This document shows positions 52,290 through 61,067 of a DNA stretch of 64,000 bases, piece after piece. Made by a program: the position numbers and the translations under genes. The notes below the pieces were generated by a model. It was not told the DNA's origin. It saw only the letters and a list, made by a program, of their open reading frames with translations, and did no database searches. The DNA comes from Lachnospiraceae bacterium RM5 (GTDB taxonomy: Bacteria; Bacillota; Clostridia; Lachnospirales; Lachnospiraceae): positions 570,318 to 634,317 of the forward strand of contig FOFK01000002.1 in the NCBI GenBank assembly GCA_900110975.1. The letters run 5' to 3'. Within the stretch, counting starts at the first letter, position 1, and each line of letters begins with the position of its first letter.

Positions 52290-53136
52290 ACTCATCACCC
52301 GAATCTATAACCTTACTGCTTTTCTTTTTTCTATTTGTCGCTATAAAAAGTCCTATTAATAATATTATTGTAAGTGGAATCGCCATCATGACAGCCACTG
52401 TTTTAACATCTATTCTATAAGCATCTGCATAAATATATGCACCTGAACCACTTATATTATCTACTCTTTTTCCTCTTACCAAAAGCCTGTGGGAATTAAT
52501 TCCATAAGGCGTACATGTAAGAAGCGTACAATAATCTCTTCCTTCTTCTATCTGCAGATTTCCAACTTCTGAAGGTGTCACAATACTTATATCATCCACC
52601 TCATAAGTAAAAACTCTGTTAAGAATAGTTATCGTAAAAATATCATTTTTTTCAAGTCTGTCAATATGTGTAAAAAGATTTGCCGTAGGAAGTCCCCTGT
52701 GTCCTGATATTACAGAATGTGTGGAGAATCCTCCAATTGGCAGCGAAGTACCCTGTAAATGTCCAAGTGCAACCTGTAATACTGATTCAGAAGTACCATG
52801 ATAAATCGGAAGTTCTATATTTATTTTAGGAATAGTCATATATCCCATAATCCCGGTACCTGTAATATCAAGTATTTCATCATATCCACTTATTATTTCC
52901 GGATCATAAAATGCACTTTTACCTGCTTTAAAAAGTTCTTCATTATAATTTTCTGCCTTATTAAATATCTCTTCTATTTCCTCTTCATCTAACTCGTCTA
53001 CTTTTTTATTATAATCATATATGTCTTTTTTTTGTTTTCTTGTATTTAAATAATCACAAAGTGTTGGATAAATTACAATCAGGAAGCCTGATAAAAAAAT
53101 AAGTACTAAAAATATTGTTGAAATATGCTTTTTCAT
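52279..53136 (-). CDS. Class C (pilus) sortase, locus 2
   Basis: Membrane segments at both ends surround the catalytic domain with His146, Cys208 (TLLTCTPYGIN) and Arg217, exactly the same numbering as in the locus 1 enzyme. The lid region reads LDITG, with the Asp but not the usual aromatic or Ser next to it. It should polymerise the LPTTG pilin encoded just upstream. AGGAGG lies 5 nt before the ATG at 53136; a TTG one codon earlier also opens the frame. The 3' end overlaps the minor pilin gene by 11 nt or more. Confidence 0.95.
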   Translation of the reverse strand: MKKHISTIFLVLIFLSGFLIVIYPTLCDYLNTRKQKKDIYDYNKKVDELDEEEIEEIFNKAENYNEELFKAGKSAFYDPEIISGYDEILDITGTGIMGYMTIPKINIELPIYHGTSESVLQVALGHLQGTSLPIGGFSTHSVISGHRGLPTANLFTHIDRLEKNDIFTITILNRVFTYEVDDISIVTPSEVGNLQIEEGRDYCTLLTCTPYGINSHRLLVRGKRVDNISGSGAYIYADAYRIDVKTVAVMMAIPLTIILLIGLFIATNRKKKSSKVIDSGDEYEK

Positions 53137-53169
53137 CAAAGCCTCCTAATTGACATTACCTCTGTTTTA

Positions 53170-54759
53170 TTAAGCGTTATTTACTCTTTTTTTTACAACT
53201 AATAAGATTAATGATATAAGCATCATAAGTCCACCAACAGCGTAGAATATTGTTCTACCAATACCACCTGTTGTAGGTAATGATGATGTTGATATATTTG
53301 TAACCTTAACTGTAAGATATGAATAATCTCCAGGTTCTACTATTGCAACATTTGTTGTATCAGAAGATGTTGCTGTAAATGAATTTAAAGCAAATACACT
53401 TGTTGCATCAGCTTCTACGCCTGCTGAAATTGTTACTGTAAATGGATTAATTTTAACATAACCGGTAGGAGCCGCAATTTCAGTTACAGTATATACGCCT
53501 TCATCTAAACCGTTAACTTCAAATTCACCTGATGCATTTGTAGTAAACTGTGTAGCCGCAGCTTCTGCTCCCCATCCTGTTATCTTACTAGAAGCATCAG
53601 CCTGTGCATATTCTCCTGCATTATTCTGAATATAGAATTTTACTCCTGAAGTAATAGGAGTATTTGTTCCATCAACTTTTAATAATTTGATTTTATATGT
53701 AAATACAGCTACCTTATCTTCCGGTGTATTATCAAGTGTTCCACCATCAACTGCATTCGGATCACTTGAATATGATAATGATGCAGTATTGATATTTGCT
53801 GCATTATACTGAACTGTAGCGGTATCAAAGTTACATGTATATGACATTAAAAGATAATCTGTTGAAGCAAGATTAATATCACTGTAGTTTACACCATCAG
53901 TAGTAACACTTACTCCATTTCTTAAATCTGCAACATCAACATTAAAGCTTGTATCATCTGCTGCAGGAACTCCTGTAAGTTCTGCAGGATTTATAACACC
54001 TCTTGAAGCTCCTGCAGATGTAAATACTTCAATCTGCATTCCGTTTTTATATTTTAAACCAGCCATTGTATCATTAAATGTACATTTATATGACTTGTAA
54101 TCCTCAAAGTTTGAAGGTAATGTAGCTTTGATTGTAAAATCAATATCATCTGTAAGATTATAATCAGCCATATCACCAAAAGCATTTGCTGTTGATATAT
54201 CTGTTGAATCTTTTGTTGCATTCTGTTTTACTTTCTTTTCAAGTGTTGGAACTTCTCTTTTAGAAGCAATTTCAAGTGTTGTTCCATCTGTTACTTTAAC
54301 AACATATAAGTTTTTAGAATCTGCTATGTTATCTGTAGTATCTAAAGAAGTTGTATCTGCAACAAGATAATAACCAGCCGGAAGAGATGATCCTGTAGAA
54401 TATGTAACAGTACCATTAGCTGCAACTGTTGCAAATGCTGCACCTGTAGTATCTACATAAGTTTCAATAACATCAAGAATTTCTCTATTTGTTCCACCTG
54501 CTGTTGCTTTAATTGTATTTAAATCACTTGTAGGTACTGTAGCTCCTGTTGTTCCTTTTGCAGTATTTACATTTACTCCCCATTTAGCATTTGTAATTGT
54601 TGTTCCTAATACAGTACCTGTCATAATCTGATAAATACTATATGTATGAGTAGTATCTCCTGCAGGTTTTGTAACTGTTGTAGCATATGCTGATAATGTC
54701 ATTGAAAAAGTCATTATCAATGCTAATAAAATAACTATTTTTTTGTTAATTGATTTCAT
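53170..54759 (-). CDS. Major pilin subunit, isopeptide-forming (LPTTG), locus 2
   Basis: Signal peptide (1-26), N-terminal domain, KREVPTLEKKV near residue 165 with the likely linking Lys, then a fimbrial D2-type domain (about 180-345), a Cna-B/SpaA domain (about 350-465) with GVYTVTEIAAPTGYV, and LPTTG at 494-498 followed by a hydrophobic helix and KKRVNNA. It matches the locus 1 pilin in layout but differs in much of the surface sequence, so the two loci should make different fibres. The ATG overlaps the adhesin stop (ATGA), and GGAG lies 8 nt upstream, next to the palindromic insertion in that gene. Confidence 0.94.
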   Translation of the reverse strand: MKSINKKIVILLALIMTFSMTLSAYATTVTKPAGDTTHTYSIYQIMTGTVLGTTITNAKWGVNVNTAKGTTGATVPTSDLNTIKATAGGTNREILDVIETYVDTTGAAFATVAANGTVTYSTGSSLPAGYYLVADTTSLDTTDNIADSKNLYVVKVTDGTTLEIASKREVPTLEKKVKQNATKDSTDISTANAFGDMADYNLTDDIDFTIKATLPSNFEDYKSYKCTFNDTMAGLKYKNGMQIEVFTSAGASRGVINPAELTGVPAADDTSFNVDVADLRNGVSVTTDGVNYSDINLASTDYLLMSYTCNFDTATVQYNAANINTASLSYSSDPNAVDGGTLDNTPEDKVAVFTYKIKLLKVDGTNTPITSGVKFYIQNNAGEYAQADASSKITGWGAEAAATQFTTNASGEFEVNGLDEGVYTVTEIAAPTGYVKINPFTVTISAGVEADATSVFALNSFTATSSDTTNVAIVEPGDYSYLTVKVTNISTSSLPTTGGIGRTIFYAVGGLMMLISLILLVVKKRVNNA

Positions 54760-57700
54760 AGTTTTTCTCTCCTTTTTTTATTAATATAATGTCGCCTTTC
54801 AGGCGATGACATATACCAACATTTTCTCTCTTCGTTCGAAAATGTCGCCTGGTCATCGCCTTTCAGGCGATGACATATACTAAACACACCTAAAATAAGA
54901 ATTAATATTCCTATTCTTCTCATATATTCAGTTCCGCCTCCTCCAGTCTGCGGAAGAACATATGATGGTGGATTATACTTATTAGTAACTTTTAATTCAC
55001 CGGACGAACCGGAATTATCAGGTGTTTGAACTGCTATAATAATACCGTCATCAGTTCCATCAGGACTAGTCGTGATTTCCGTATATACCGGCTCATCATA
55101 ATCTGTTATTACATCAGTTCCCGTAAGAAGCACATAAGAATCTCCAACTTTTTTATATTCAAGCATTCTATAATAATATTTTTTCTTAAGTGCACTTCTA
55201 TAATCATCATATACCGGTAGATTTTCTACCACTGCTGAATAACTGTTTCCAGGTAAAAGATTTATGTAATCACCAGCTTCTTGCCATAAAGAAATATCTG
55301 CATCTTTATCAGTTGAACGATAAAGCTTAATAAATATTCCTGATTCCGGACGAAGTGCCGTATTATCGCTATCATCCCAAACCTTTGTAACCTTTATTTT
55401 AGTTACAGGAATCAAAGCATTTGTTACAATATAATCTTTTGTTTCTCCATGTGTTGTAGTAGCTAAATCCTTTCCTATAACACCTGTAAAACTCTGACTT
55501 TCAATATCAAAATCTTTCGGATTTCCATTTTCCGTAACAGTCATTATAGTGGAGCTATCACTTGCAACCTCAGTTATCTTATATTCAGTTCCAACAGGTA
55601 TACCATTCATTGACCAGGTTTCACCTTTATGCAAAGTAACAGACTGCACAGGAACCGGTGTGCTTCCTTCTAAGTTAGCACCACCTACATTACTAAATGC
55701 AATATTAAATGTATAATCTCCACTTAATTCTCCTGGAACATATTCAGCTTTTGTTATACTTATTGAACCTGTTCTTGCCACATTCGCATATGCAAATTTT
55801 AAACGTATGGCATTAATTTCATTATCAGGATTTTCAAATGATCTGTATACAAACATAGGCTCTGTGGTTACAGGCCTTATACCCGTATCTCCATCTGACT
55901 TACCTTCTGAATATTTATTATTCTCAAGACCATTTTCTTCATTTGCTACTTTTTTTAAGTATCTTTCAATTCTCTCATCATCTATTCCAACAAATGTAGA
56001 ACTATCTTCATCATAGGACTTCGTTGATATACTTCCTGTTATTGGACTATAAGATGAAGATATGCTTGTCACAGTATCAGAAGAAATATAAGAATAAGAA
56101 CCTCCTACTTCTTCATCATCTTCATATACTTTGATATCCGGTTCATACAATTCTTTTTGAGATGCATCAAGACATTCAACAACAGATAAATAACTTCCTA
56201 TTCTGAACTGACTGTAAAATGTAGCTTCTTCACCATTTTTAACACTTATTTTTCCATCATTTCCTACAGCATAAGTCTTTGTAGAATCAAGACTGCTCTT
56301 ATATATTGCACCTTTTGCATTTTCAAGAACTCCTGATGTTGCTGAACCATAATCAGCAATAGCTTTCTGGCTTCTCGAAAAACCATTCATTACCGGCACT
56401 TCATTACCAGGTTTAAATATAAATGTATCAAAGAATACATAAACATTATCATCATAGGAAACACCTATATATTTAACATTTGTTTTATCAAAACCTGCAT
56501 CATAGGTTAACCCTGAAAGATTTACGGATAATTCTGACCATCTCCACTTTGTAAGAGTACCATCCGTTATTCCTGTTAATAAACCATATGCTCTTCTGCC
56601 GCTATTATCTATAAGCTCAACAAACATCTTATTTATGCTTGCACTATTACTTTCAATGCTTACATAAAAATCAAGTGTTTCCATATGAGTTATATCAACA
56701 GTCGTTCCATCATCTTTAGAAATTTTTATAAGTCTGTTTTCCCGTTCAGCCGTTGTTGTCGGAGCGGTATCTTTTCCAATGTATTTTACTACTTTATACC
56801 TTGTGACCGGATCTGCACCACCATAACCATTATATGATGATAAAACTCCATTTGTTGTTTCTTTATATACTTCAGATGTATTTACTTTTGAGCCAAATAC
56901 AAGTGGTGTTGTAAACTCATCAGCAAAAGCTATATCATCATAAATAATATTTGTCACAGGATCATATATTCCAAAATGTGTTGCAAGATTTTTAATTCTA
57001 AAATCAAACTTGGAATTTTCTTTTAAATAATCTGCAAAAAGAGGATTAACATTATATGTTGTAGTATCAACATCCTTAGAAATACTAAGTTCATCTTCAA
57101 TCGCCATATTAAATGCAAGAGAAAGGTTTGATTCCCATTGTCCTCTTTCCATATAAAAAATTTCTATTGTATGTCTCTTACTTGTATCATATTTTCCACC
57201 GACACGTTCTAATACGTCGCCTGGTCTTTCATAGTAAAAATTATCTGTGGATATAGTATTTCCGTCAACTCCGGCTCCAATATATTTATATGTTGCTTTT
57301 AATGATGAATCATAGTTTACACTTGAGCCTGCTGTCTTTTTAACCTTTGATACATATGCTTTATTTTTTGCAAAATCTATAAGACCAACAACTTTTCCAT
57401 GGGCACCACCACAGTCAAGTACTAACTTTCCATCAATAAATATCCATACATCATCATCACCGGAAAATCTGAATTTAATATCATATTTATTATTATCTTC
57501 ACCGGTTACCATACCATCCTCGGTAAGTCTGAAATCTATTGATATCTTATTACCAAAACCGTAATTATAAAATGAACTGTTATTATCAGCCACATTATGA
57601 TTTAAAGGAAAATATCCATAAGTATTTGATACTCCGCTTGTAGGAATACCTGTTGAATCCACATTCTTAGAATTGATATCTGTACTTCCTATTCCATCTA

Positions 57701-59948
57701 AGAAATATTTATTTTCACTATTTGCATCCTTATTTAGATAAAGCGAAGATGATGCACTATCAAACCACCAGTAATTTACAGGTTCAACATTTCCTGTAAC
57801 AGGGTCTGCAAAAGCTTTCTTTGAAAGAAATGGGAAGGAAACATTTTCATATACTTCTCCAAGTACAGCTTTTTTAGAATTATTACCTAAGATAAAATCT
57901 TCATTAAAATGTGGTTCTATTAAATCAGTAGTTCCTGCTGATATAGGATAATCATTTACTAAGTCATCATTTACAAGACCAATGGTTGTATATGAATAAC
58001 GATCATGATTACCATCATAATCACTATCAGAGTTATTATCCGCAATAAACTCATCTGTGTTATCATATCCATATAAATTCAAAGTAGATGCTATTGCACT
58101 AAATGGATTTCCCCAATATGACGGTTGAAAATGTCCGGTATATATCGGATATAAAACTGTACCTGATGTACTTCCTTTATAATATTCACTTAATGCCTGA
58201 TCAAATTGTCTGAACGCAGCATATCTTCTATGATTATTAGCAGCCAAATTAGCTAATGCCCCACCATCATATGTATCTTTATTTTTACCATTAAGCTCAT
58301 AATCTGAATAATAATCATACATCTTAGATTTAACCCAGAGTATATTATCATTATCAGGCTTAGTTCCTGTAGGAATATCAACTATATCTGTACCTTTTTC
58401 TTTTTCAGCATCTTTTATATTATCATGATTTTTCCAATATCCGCTACGAAGAACATTTCCATACAGACATGAATCACTTGTATATGCCACAAAACAATCC
58501 CTGTATCTGTCAGGCTGTGCTGAATCTATTGTTTTTGCTGAATTAGTCCAGCTCTCACAACCCTCTCCATAAAATGTAAATGTATCATATTTATCATCAA
58601 CTGTAGTTGTTGTCTTATAAACAAGTGTTCCTGAATAACTATCTTCTATTGCTTCCATGTTATAAACTGTAGAAGTACTTCCATCACTTGCCTTACATTT
58701 CATATTTCTTCTTGTGGAACCATTATATGAAGGTAATATATTTCCATAATATCCCGAATCAGCTGATACATATTTTAACTGGGAATATGTTGCATCAAAA
58801 TAAATATATCTTTCAGGACTGTCTAATACACCGGATAAAAGACGCACAATATAACTTCCATTAAGATCATTCATTGTAAATGTAAGAGTTTCCCCACCAT
58901 TATATGTAAGTGTCATACTTGTTGAATTTAACACATTATCTTCTGCTTTAAATGTATAATAAAAATAATTATTATCTGTTGTCTTTTCTGTGAGATTATA
59001 TGTATTAGAACCTATTGTAAGGGTAACACCATTTTCACCAAAAGATGCTATTTCAAAAAAAACATTTTTTCCTTCATATGAATTAGAATCAGCTTTATAC
59101 CAGCCCTCAGCCCAGCTTCCACCACCGGAAGCATATATAACTTTATTTTTATTTACTTTTAAACTCAAGCTGGATGTAGCATTAAATTCACTTGTACCTT
59201 TTGCTCTGCAGAATTTAATAGATTTTGCAGAATCAAAATCATCAGGTAATAAGAAATTCCAGATACCACTTGTAAGTTCTGTAGTACAATCAATATATTC
59301 TGCGTTATCGTTATAATACATTCTTGCATAATAATTACTATCTTTAAACCAGCTCGTTGAAGATGTATCCAGATAAATTGTATCACCAGGACCCGGCTTA
59401 CCATTTATAGTTTTTAAATATCTGTTTGCAAGAACAGGATCAGAATAGCTAAGTAATAACTCACTATCATTAAGTTCGCTTTCTTCATTAATCTCATTAA
59501 CATCAGGTACTATCTGATCATTTATTTCATTTACATTATTTGCATTATTTTCATAAATATCGTCAGTAGCAGACTCATTACTATTTATATTATCATTAGA
59601 AACAATATTTTTATCTGTATTGATATCACTATCTGACTGTGAGTTATCATATACATTACCATTCAAATCCGAATTTTCATTTACAATATCCGATGATATA
59701 TTTTCAATATTTTTAGCATTTACATCAATATCCTGGACATTATCATTAATTTCCAGGCTATCATTTAAATCTTCTGCAGTCACATCATCTGTCATGGAAA
59801 TGGCTGTTATTCTTAAACTCCATGAAACACCTATCAAAACAAGAAGTGATAACATCAAAACTAAGGATAATAACTTTCTTTTACTATCCTTGTTTTTCTT
59901 ATAATTATTTAAATATTTTGAAACTAATCTGTTTTTTCTTCTCATCAT
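54756..59948 (-). CDS. Large fibro-slime adhesin with LPQTG signal, locus 2
   Basis: An anchor-like N-terminus (about 24-50) is followed by an Asn/Asp-rich linker (55-170) and two beta-rich segments (about 175-385) absent from the locus 1 adhesin. A fibro-slime domain follows (about 830-940, FRFSGDDDVWIFIDGKLVLD, GGAH, then FYMERGQWESNL). A ~180-residue insertion after it (about 1000-1190) with a jelly-roll-like look is also absent from locus 1. Cna-B-like parts lie near 1393 and 1516. LPQTG is at 1665-1669 with a hydrophobic helix. The cytoplasmic tail is about 31 residues longer than in the paralogue because of a palindromic DNA insertion (54788-54880). Two adjacent ATGs fit the AGGTG site. 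Confidence 0.93.
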   Translation of the reverse strand: MMRRKNRLVSKYLNNYKKNKDSKRKLLSLVLMLSLLVLIGVSWSLRITAISMTDDVTAEDLNDSLEINDNVQDIDVNAKNIENISSDIVNENSDLNGNVYDNSQSDSDINTDKNIVSNDNINSNESATDDIYENNANNVNEINDQIVPDVNEINEESELNDSELLLSYSDPVLANRYLKTINGKPGPGDTIYLDTSSTSWFKDSNYYARMYYNDNAEYIDCTTELTSGIWNFLLPDDFDSAKSIKFCRAKGTSEFNATSSLSLKVNKNKVIYASGGGSWAEGWYKADSNSYEGKNVFFEIASFGENGVTLTIGSNTYNLTEKTTDNNYFYYTFKAEDNVLNSTSMTLTYNGGETLTFTMNDLNGSYIVRLLSGVLDSPERYIYFDATYSQLKYVSADSGYYGNILPSYNGSTRRNMKCKASDGSTSTVYNMEAIEDSYSGTLVYKTTTTVDDKYDTFTFYGEGCESWTNSAKTIDSAQPDRYRDCFVAYTSDSCLYGNVLRSGYWKNHDNIKDAEKEKGTDIVDIPTGTKPDNDNILWVKSKMYDYYSDYELNGKNKDTYDGGALANLAANNHRRYAAFRQFDQALSEYYKGSTSGTVLYPIYTGHFQPSYWGNPFSAIASTLNLYGYDNTDEFIADNNSDSDYDGNHDRYSYTTIGLVNDDLVNDYPISAGTTDLIEPHFNEDFILGNNSKKAVLGEVYENVSFPFLSKKAFADPVTGNVEPVNYWWFDSASSSLYLNKDANSENKYFLDGIGSTDINSKNVDSTGIPTSGVSNTYGYFPLNHNVADNNSSFYNYGFGNKISIDFRLTEDGMVTGEDNNKYDIKFRFSGDDDVWIFIDGKLVLDCGGAHGKVVGLIDFAKNKAYVSKVKKTAGSSVNYDSSLKATYKYIGAGVDGNTISTDNFYYERPGDVLERVGGKYDTSKRHTIEIFYMERGQWESNLSLAFNMAIEDELSISKDVDTTTYNVNPLFADYLKENSKFDFRIKNLATHFGIYDPVTNIIYDDIAFADEFTTPLVFGSKVNTSEVYKETTNGVLSSYNGYGGADPVTRYKVVKYIGKDTAPTTTAERENRLIKISKDDGTTVDITHMETLDFYVSIESNSASINKMFVELIDNSGRRAYGLLTGITDGTLTKWRWSELSVNLSGLTYDAGFDKTNVKYIGVSYDDNVYVFFDTFIFKPGNEVPVMNGFSRSQKAIADYGSATSGVLENAKGAIYKSSLDSTKTYAVGNDGKISVKNGEEATFYSQFRIGSYLSVVECLDASQKELYEPDIKVYEDDEEVGGSYSYISSDTVTSISSSYSPITGSISTKSYDEDSSTFVGIDDERIERYLKKVANEENGLENNKYSEGKSDGDTGIRPVTTEPMFVYRSFENPDNEINAIRLKFAYANVARTGSISITKAEYVPGELSGDYTFNIAFSNVGGANLEGSTPVPVQSVTLHKGETWSMNGIPVGTEYKITEVASDSSTIMTVTENGNPKDFDIESQSFTGVIGKDLATTTHGETKDYIVTNALIPVTKIKVTKVWDDSDNTALRPESGIFIKLYRSTDKDADISLWQEAGDYINLLPGNSYSAVVENLPVYDDYRSALKKKYYYRMLEYKKVGDSYVLLTGTDVITDYDEPVYTEITTSPDGTDDGIIIAVQTPDNSGSSGELKVTNKYNPPSYVLPQTGGGGTEYMRRIGILILILGVFSICHRLKGDDQATFSNEERKCWYMSSPERRHYINKKRREKL
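54788..54880 (-). repeat. Palindromic element inserted in-frame in the adhesin 3' end
   Basis: A 25-bp direct repeat (54792-54816 and 54856-54880) contains the hairpin TCGCCT-TTC-AGGCGA. A further inverted pair, ACATTTTC and GAAAATGT, lies between them, and AATGTCGCCT is repeated at 54788 and 54841. The outer ends are imperfect inverted repeats. The stretch is 93 bp, exactly 31 codons, and encodes the extra tail residues that the paralogue lacks. Confidence 0.85.
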
Positions 59949-59995
59949 ATCTCACCTTAATTTCTGCGTCCTTGCTGTAATTTCAAACAACATTT

Positions 59996-60619
59996 TTATT
60001 TCAAAAATTTCATTTTTTTAAATGGATATATCCTAAAAAATACTTTTCCAATTATCTGTTCTTTTTCGATAGAGCCTATCTCACTGCTTCTACTGTCAAT
60101 AGAAACATCCCTGTTATCACCAAGAACAAAATATCTGTTTTCCGGAACCTGGTATGGAAATTCTATATCACATATTCCAAGTGACTTTTCCTTAATATAT
60201 GGTTCATCAATAACTTCACCATTAACAGTTACATTACCTTCACCATCAATAGAAATAATATCTCCAGGACCTCCAATAACACGTTTTAATAAAAGTTTGT
60301 TTTGCCAATAAAACCCACACATTTCACCGGTTTTAAACTTTGATGTTTTTACTAAAACTATAATGTCATCGTCATTAAGAGTCGGTTCCATACTGCTTCC
60401 TGACACCTGCAAAACCGGCATAATCATTGTAGCAATAAGTGCAGCTACAGAAGCAACTACAATCAGAGCATAAATAGTTGTAAGAAAAATTCTGATATAT
60501 TCTTTTCTTGTTTTTAATCTTTTTCGTTCGCTTGCTATTTCCTCTTCAGTTGGAATATATAGTTTTCTTTTTTTATTTTTTTCCTTATCTCTTTTGCTAC
60601 TCGAACTCATCCTGTTCAT
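59996..60619 (-). CDS. lepB: Signal peptidase I
   Basis: A basic cytoplasmic N-terminus of about 40 residues is followed by one membrane helix (about 45-68) and the S26 peptidase domain with the catalytic Ser76 in SGSSMEPTL and Lys112 in LLLKRVIGGPGD, then the VLGDNRDVSIDSR block. It cleaves signal peptides on the outer membrane face. Being second in the pilus locus, it may serve the long-signal adhesin and pilins encoded after it. The start overlaps the coiled-coil gene by 23 nt; two in-frame ATGs (60619, 60610) have weak ribosome sites. Confidence 0.94.
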   Translation of the reverse strand: MNRMSSSSKRDKEKNKKRKLYIPTEEEIASERKRLKTRKEYIRIFLTTIYALIVVASVAALIATMIMPVLQVSGSSMEPTLNDDDIIVLVKTSKFKTGEMCGFYWQNKLLLKRVIGGPGDIISIDGEGNVTVNGEVIDEPYIKEKSLGICDIEFPYQVPENRYFVLGDNRDVSIDSRSSEIGSIEKEQIIGKVFFRIYPFKKMKFLK

Positions 60620-60884
60620 CCTGCCTGCCTGTTTTTCTATATCTATAATTTGATTTTACTGATAATACATAGTCATCAGCAGCTTTCTGTGCATCTTCAA
60701 ATATCTTATTCAAACGAAGAGATGCTTCTGCTATAGAACCTGCTTTATCTATAATAATCCGCCTGTCCTCTAATTTTTCTTCAAGTTCGTTAATTCTTTT
60801 CTTTAATCTTCTTTCTTCTTTTTGTAATGCATAAATAATTTCAATAAGTTCACTTCTATTCATTTTTTTCAATTCATTATGCAT
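60597..60884 (-). CDS. Small coiled-coil protein at the head of pilus locus 2
   Basis: The 95-residue product starts with MNRSEL and a helix (IIEIIYALQKEE-like), continues with a charged heptad-like coiled coil (about 20-45), then GSIAEASLRLNKIFEDAQKAADDY and a basic end. There is no signal or membrane helix. Similar small proteins of unknown function occur near signal peptidase and pilin genes in Lachnospiraceae, to my memory; a link to secretion or localisation is a guess. GAGG lies 6 nt before the ATG at 60884; a TTG at 60896 is the first possible start. Confidence 0.78.
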   Translation of the reverse strand: MHNELKKMNRSELIEIIYALQKEERRLKKRINELEEKLEDRRIIIDKAGSIAEASLRLNKIFEDAQKAADDYVLSVKSNYRYRKTGRQDEQDEFE

Positions 60885-60914
60885 ACGCCACCTCAATCAC
60901 GAACAAAATATATA

Positions 60915-60943
60915 ATTTTACTATATTACCTATATTATCACAA
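60915..60943 (-). promoter_or_regulatory. Possible promoter of pilus locus 2
   Basis: Minus strand TTGTGA, 17 nt, TAAAAT, about 30 nt before the start of the coiled-coil gene. Other AT-rich -10-like sites nearby make the exact choice uncertain. Confidence 0.45.
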
Positions 60944-60986
60944 TTAAATCATATAGTCTATACCAAAACTTTACTTTTACTATTTT

Positions 60987-61023
60987 AAAAAACCCTGCTT
61001 TTGGTCTTTCAACCAAAAACAGG
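60987..61023 (-). terminator. Terminator after the glutamine synthetase gene
   Basis: An 11-bp stem with one mismatch (CCTG and TTTTGGT with complements) and a 6-nt loop are followed by a U-run on the minus strand. Confidence 0.92.
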
Positions 61024-61067
61024 CTTATATCAACTATAAAATTTATAAATATAAAGATTATATTTTA

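Noticed and set aside
54788-54880. CRISPR repeat pair or insertion sequence
   Set aside because: There are only two copies, no transposase and an intact reading frame; a small palindromic repeat fits better.
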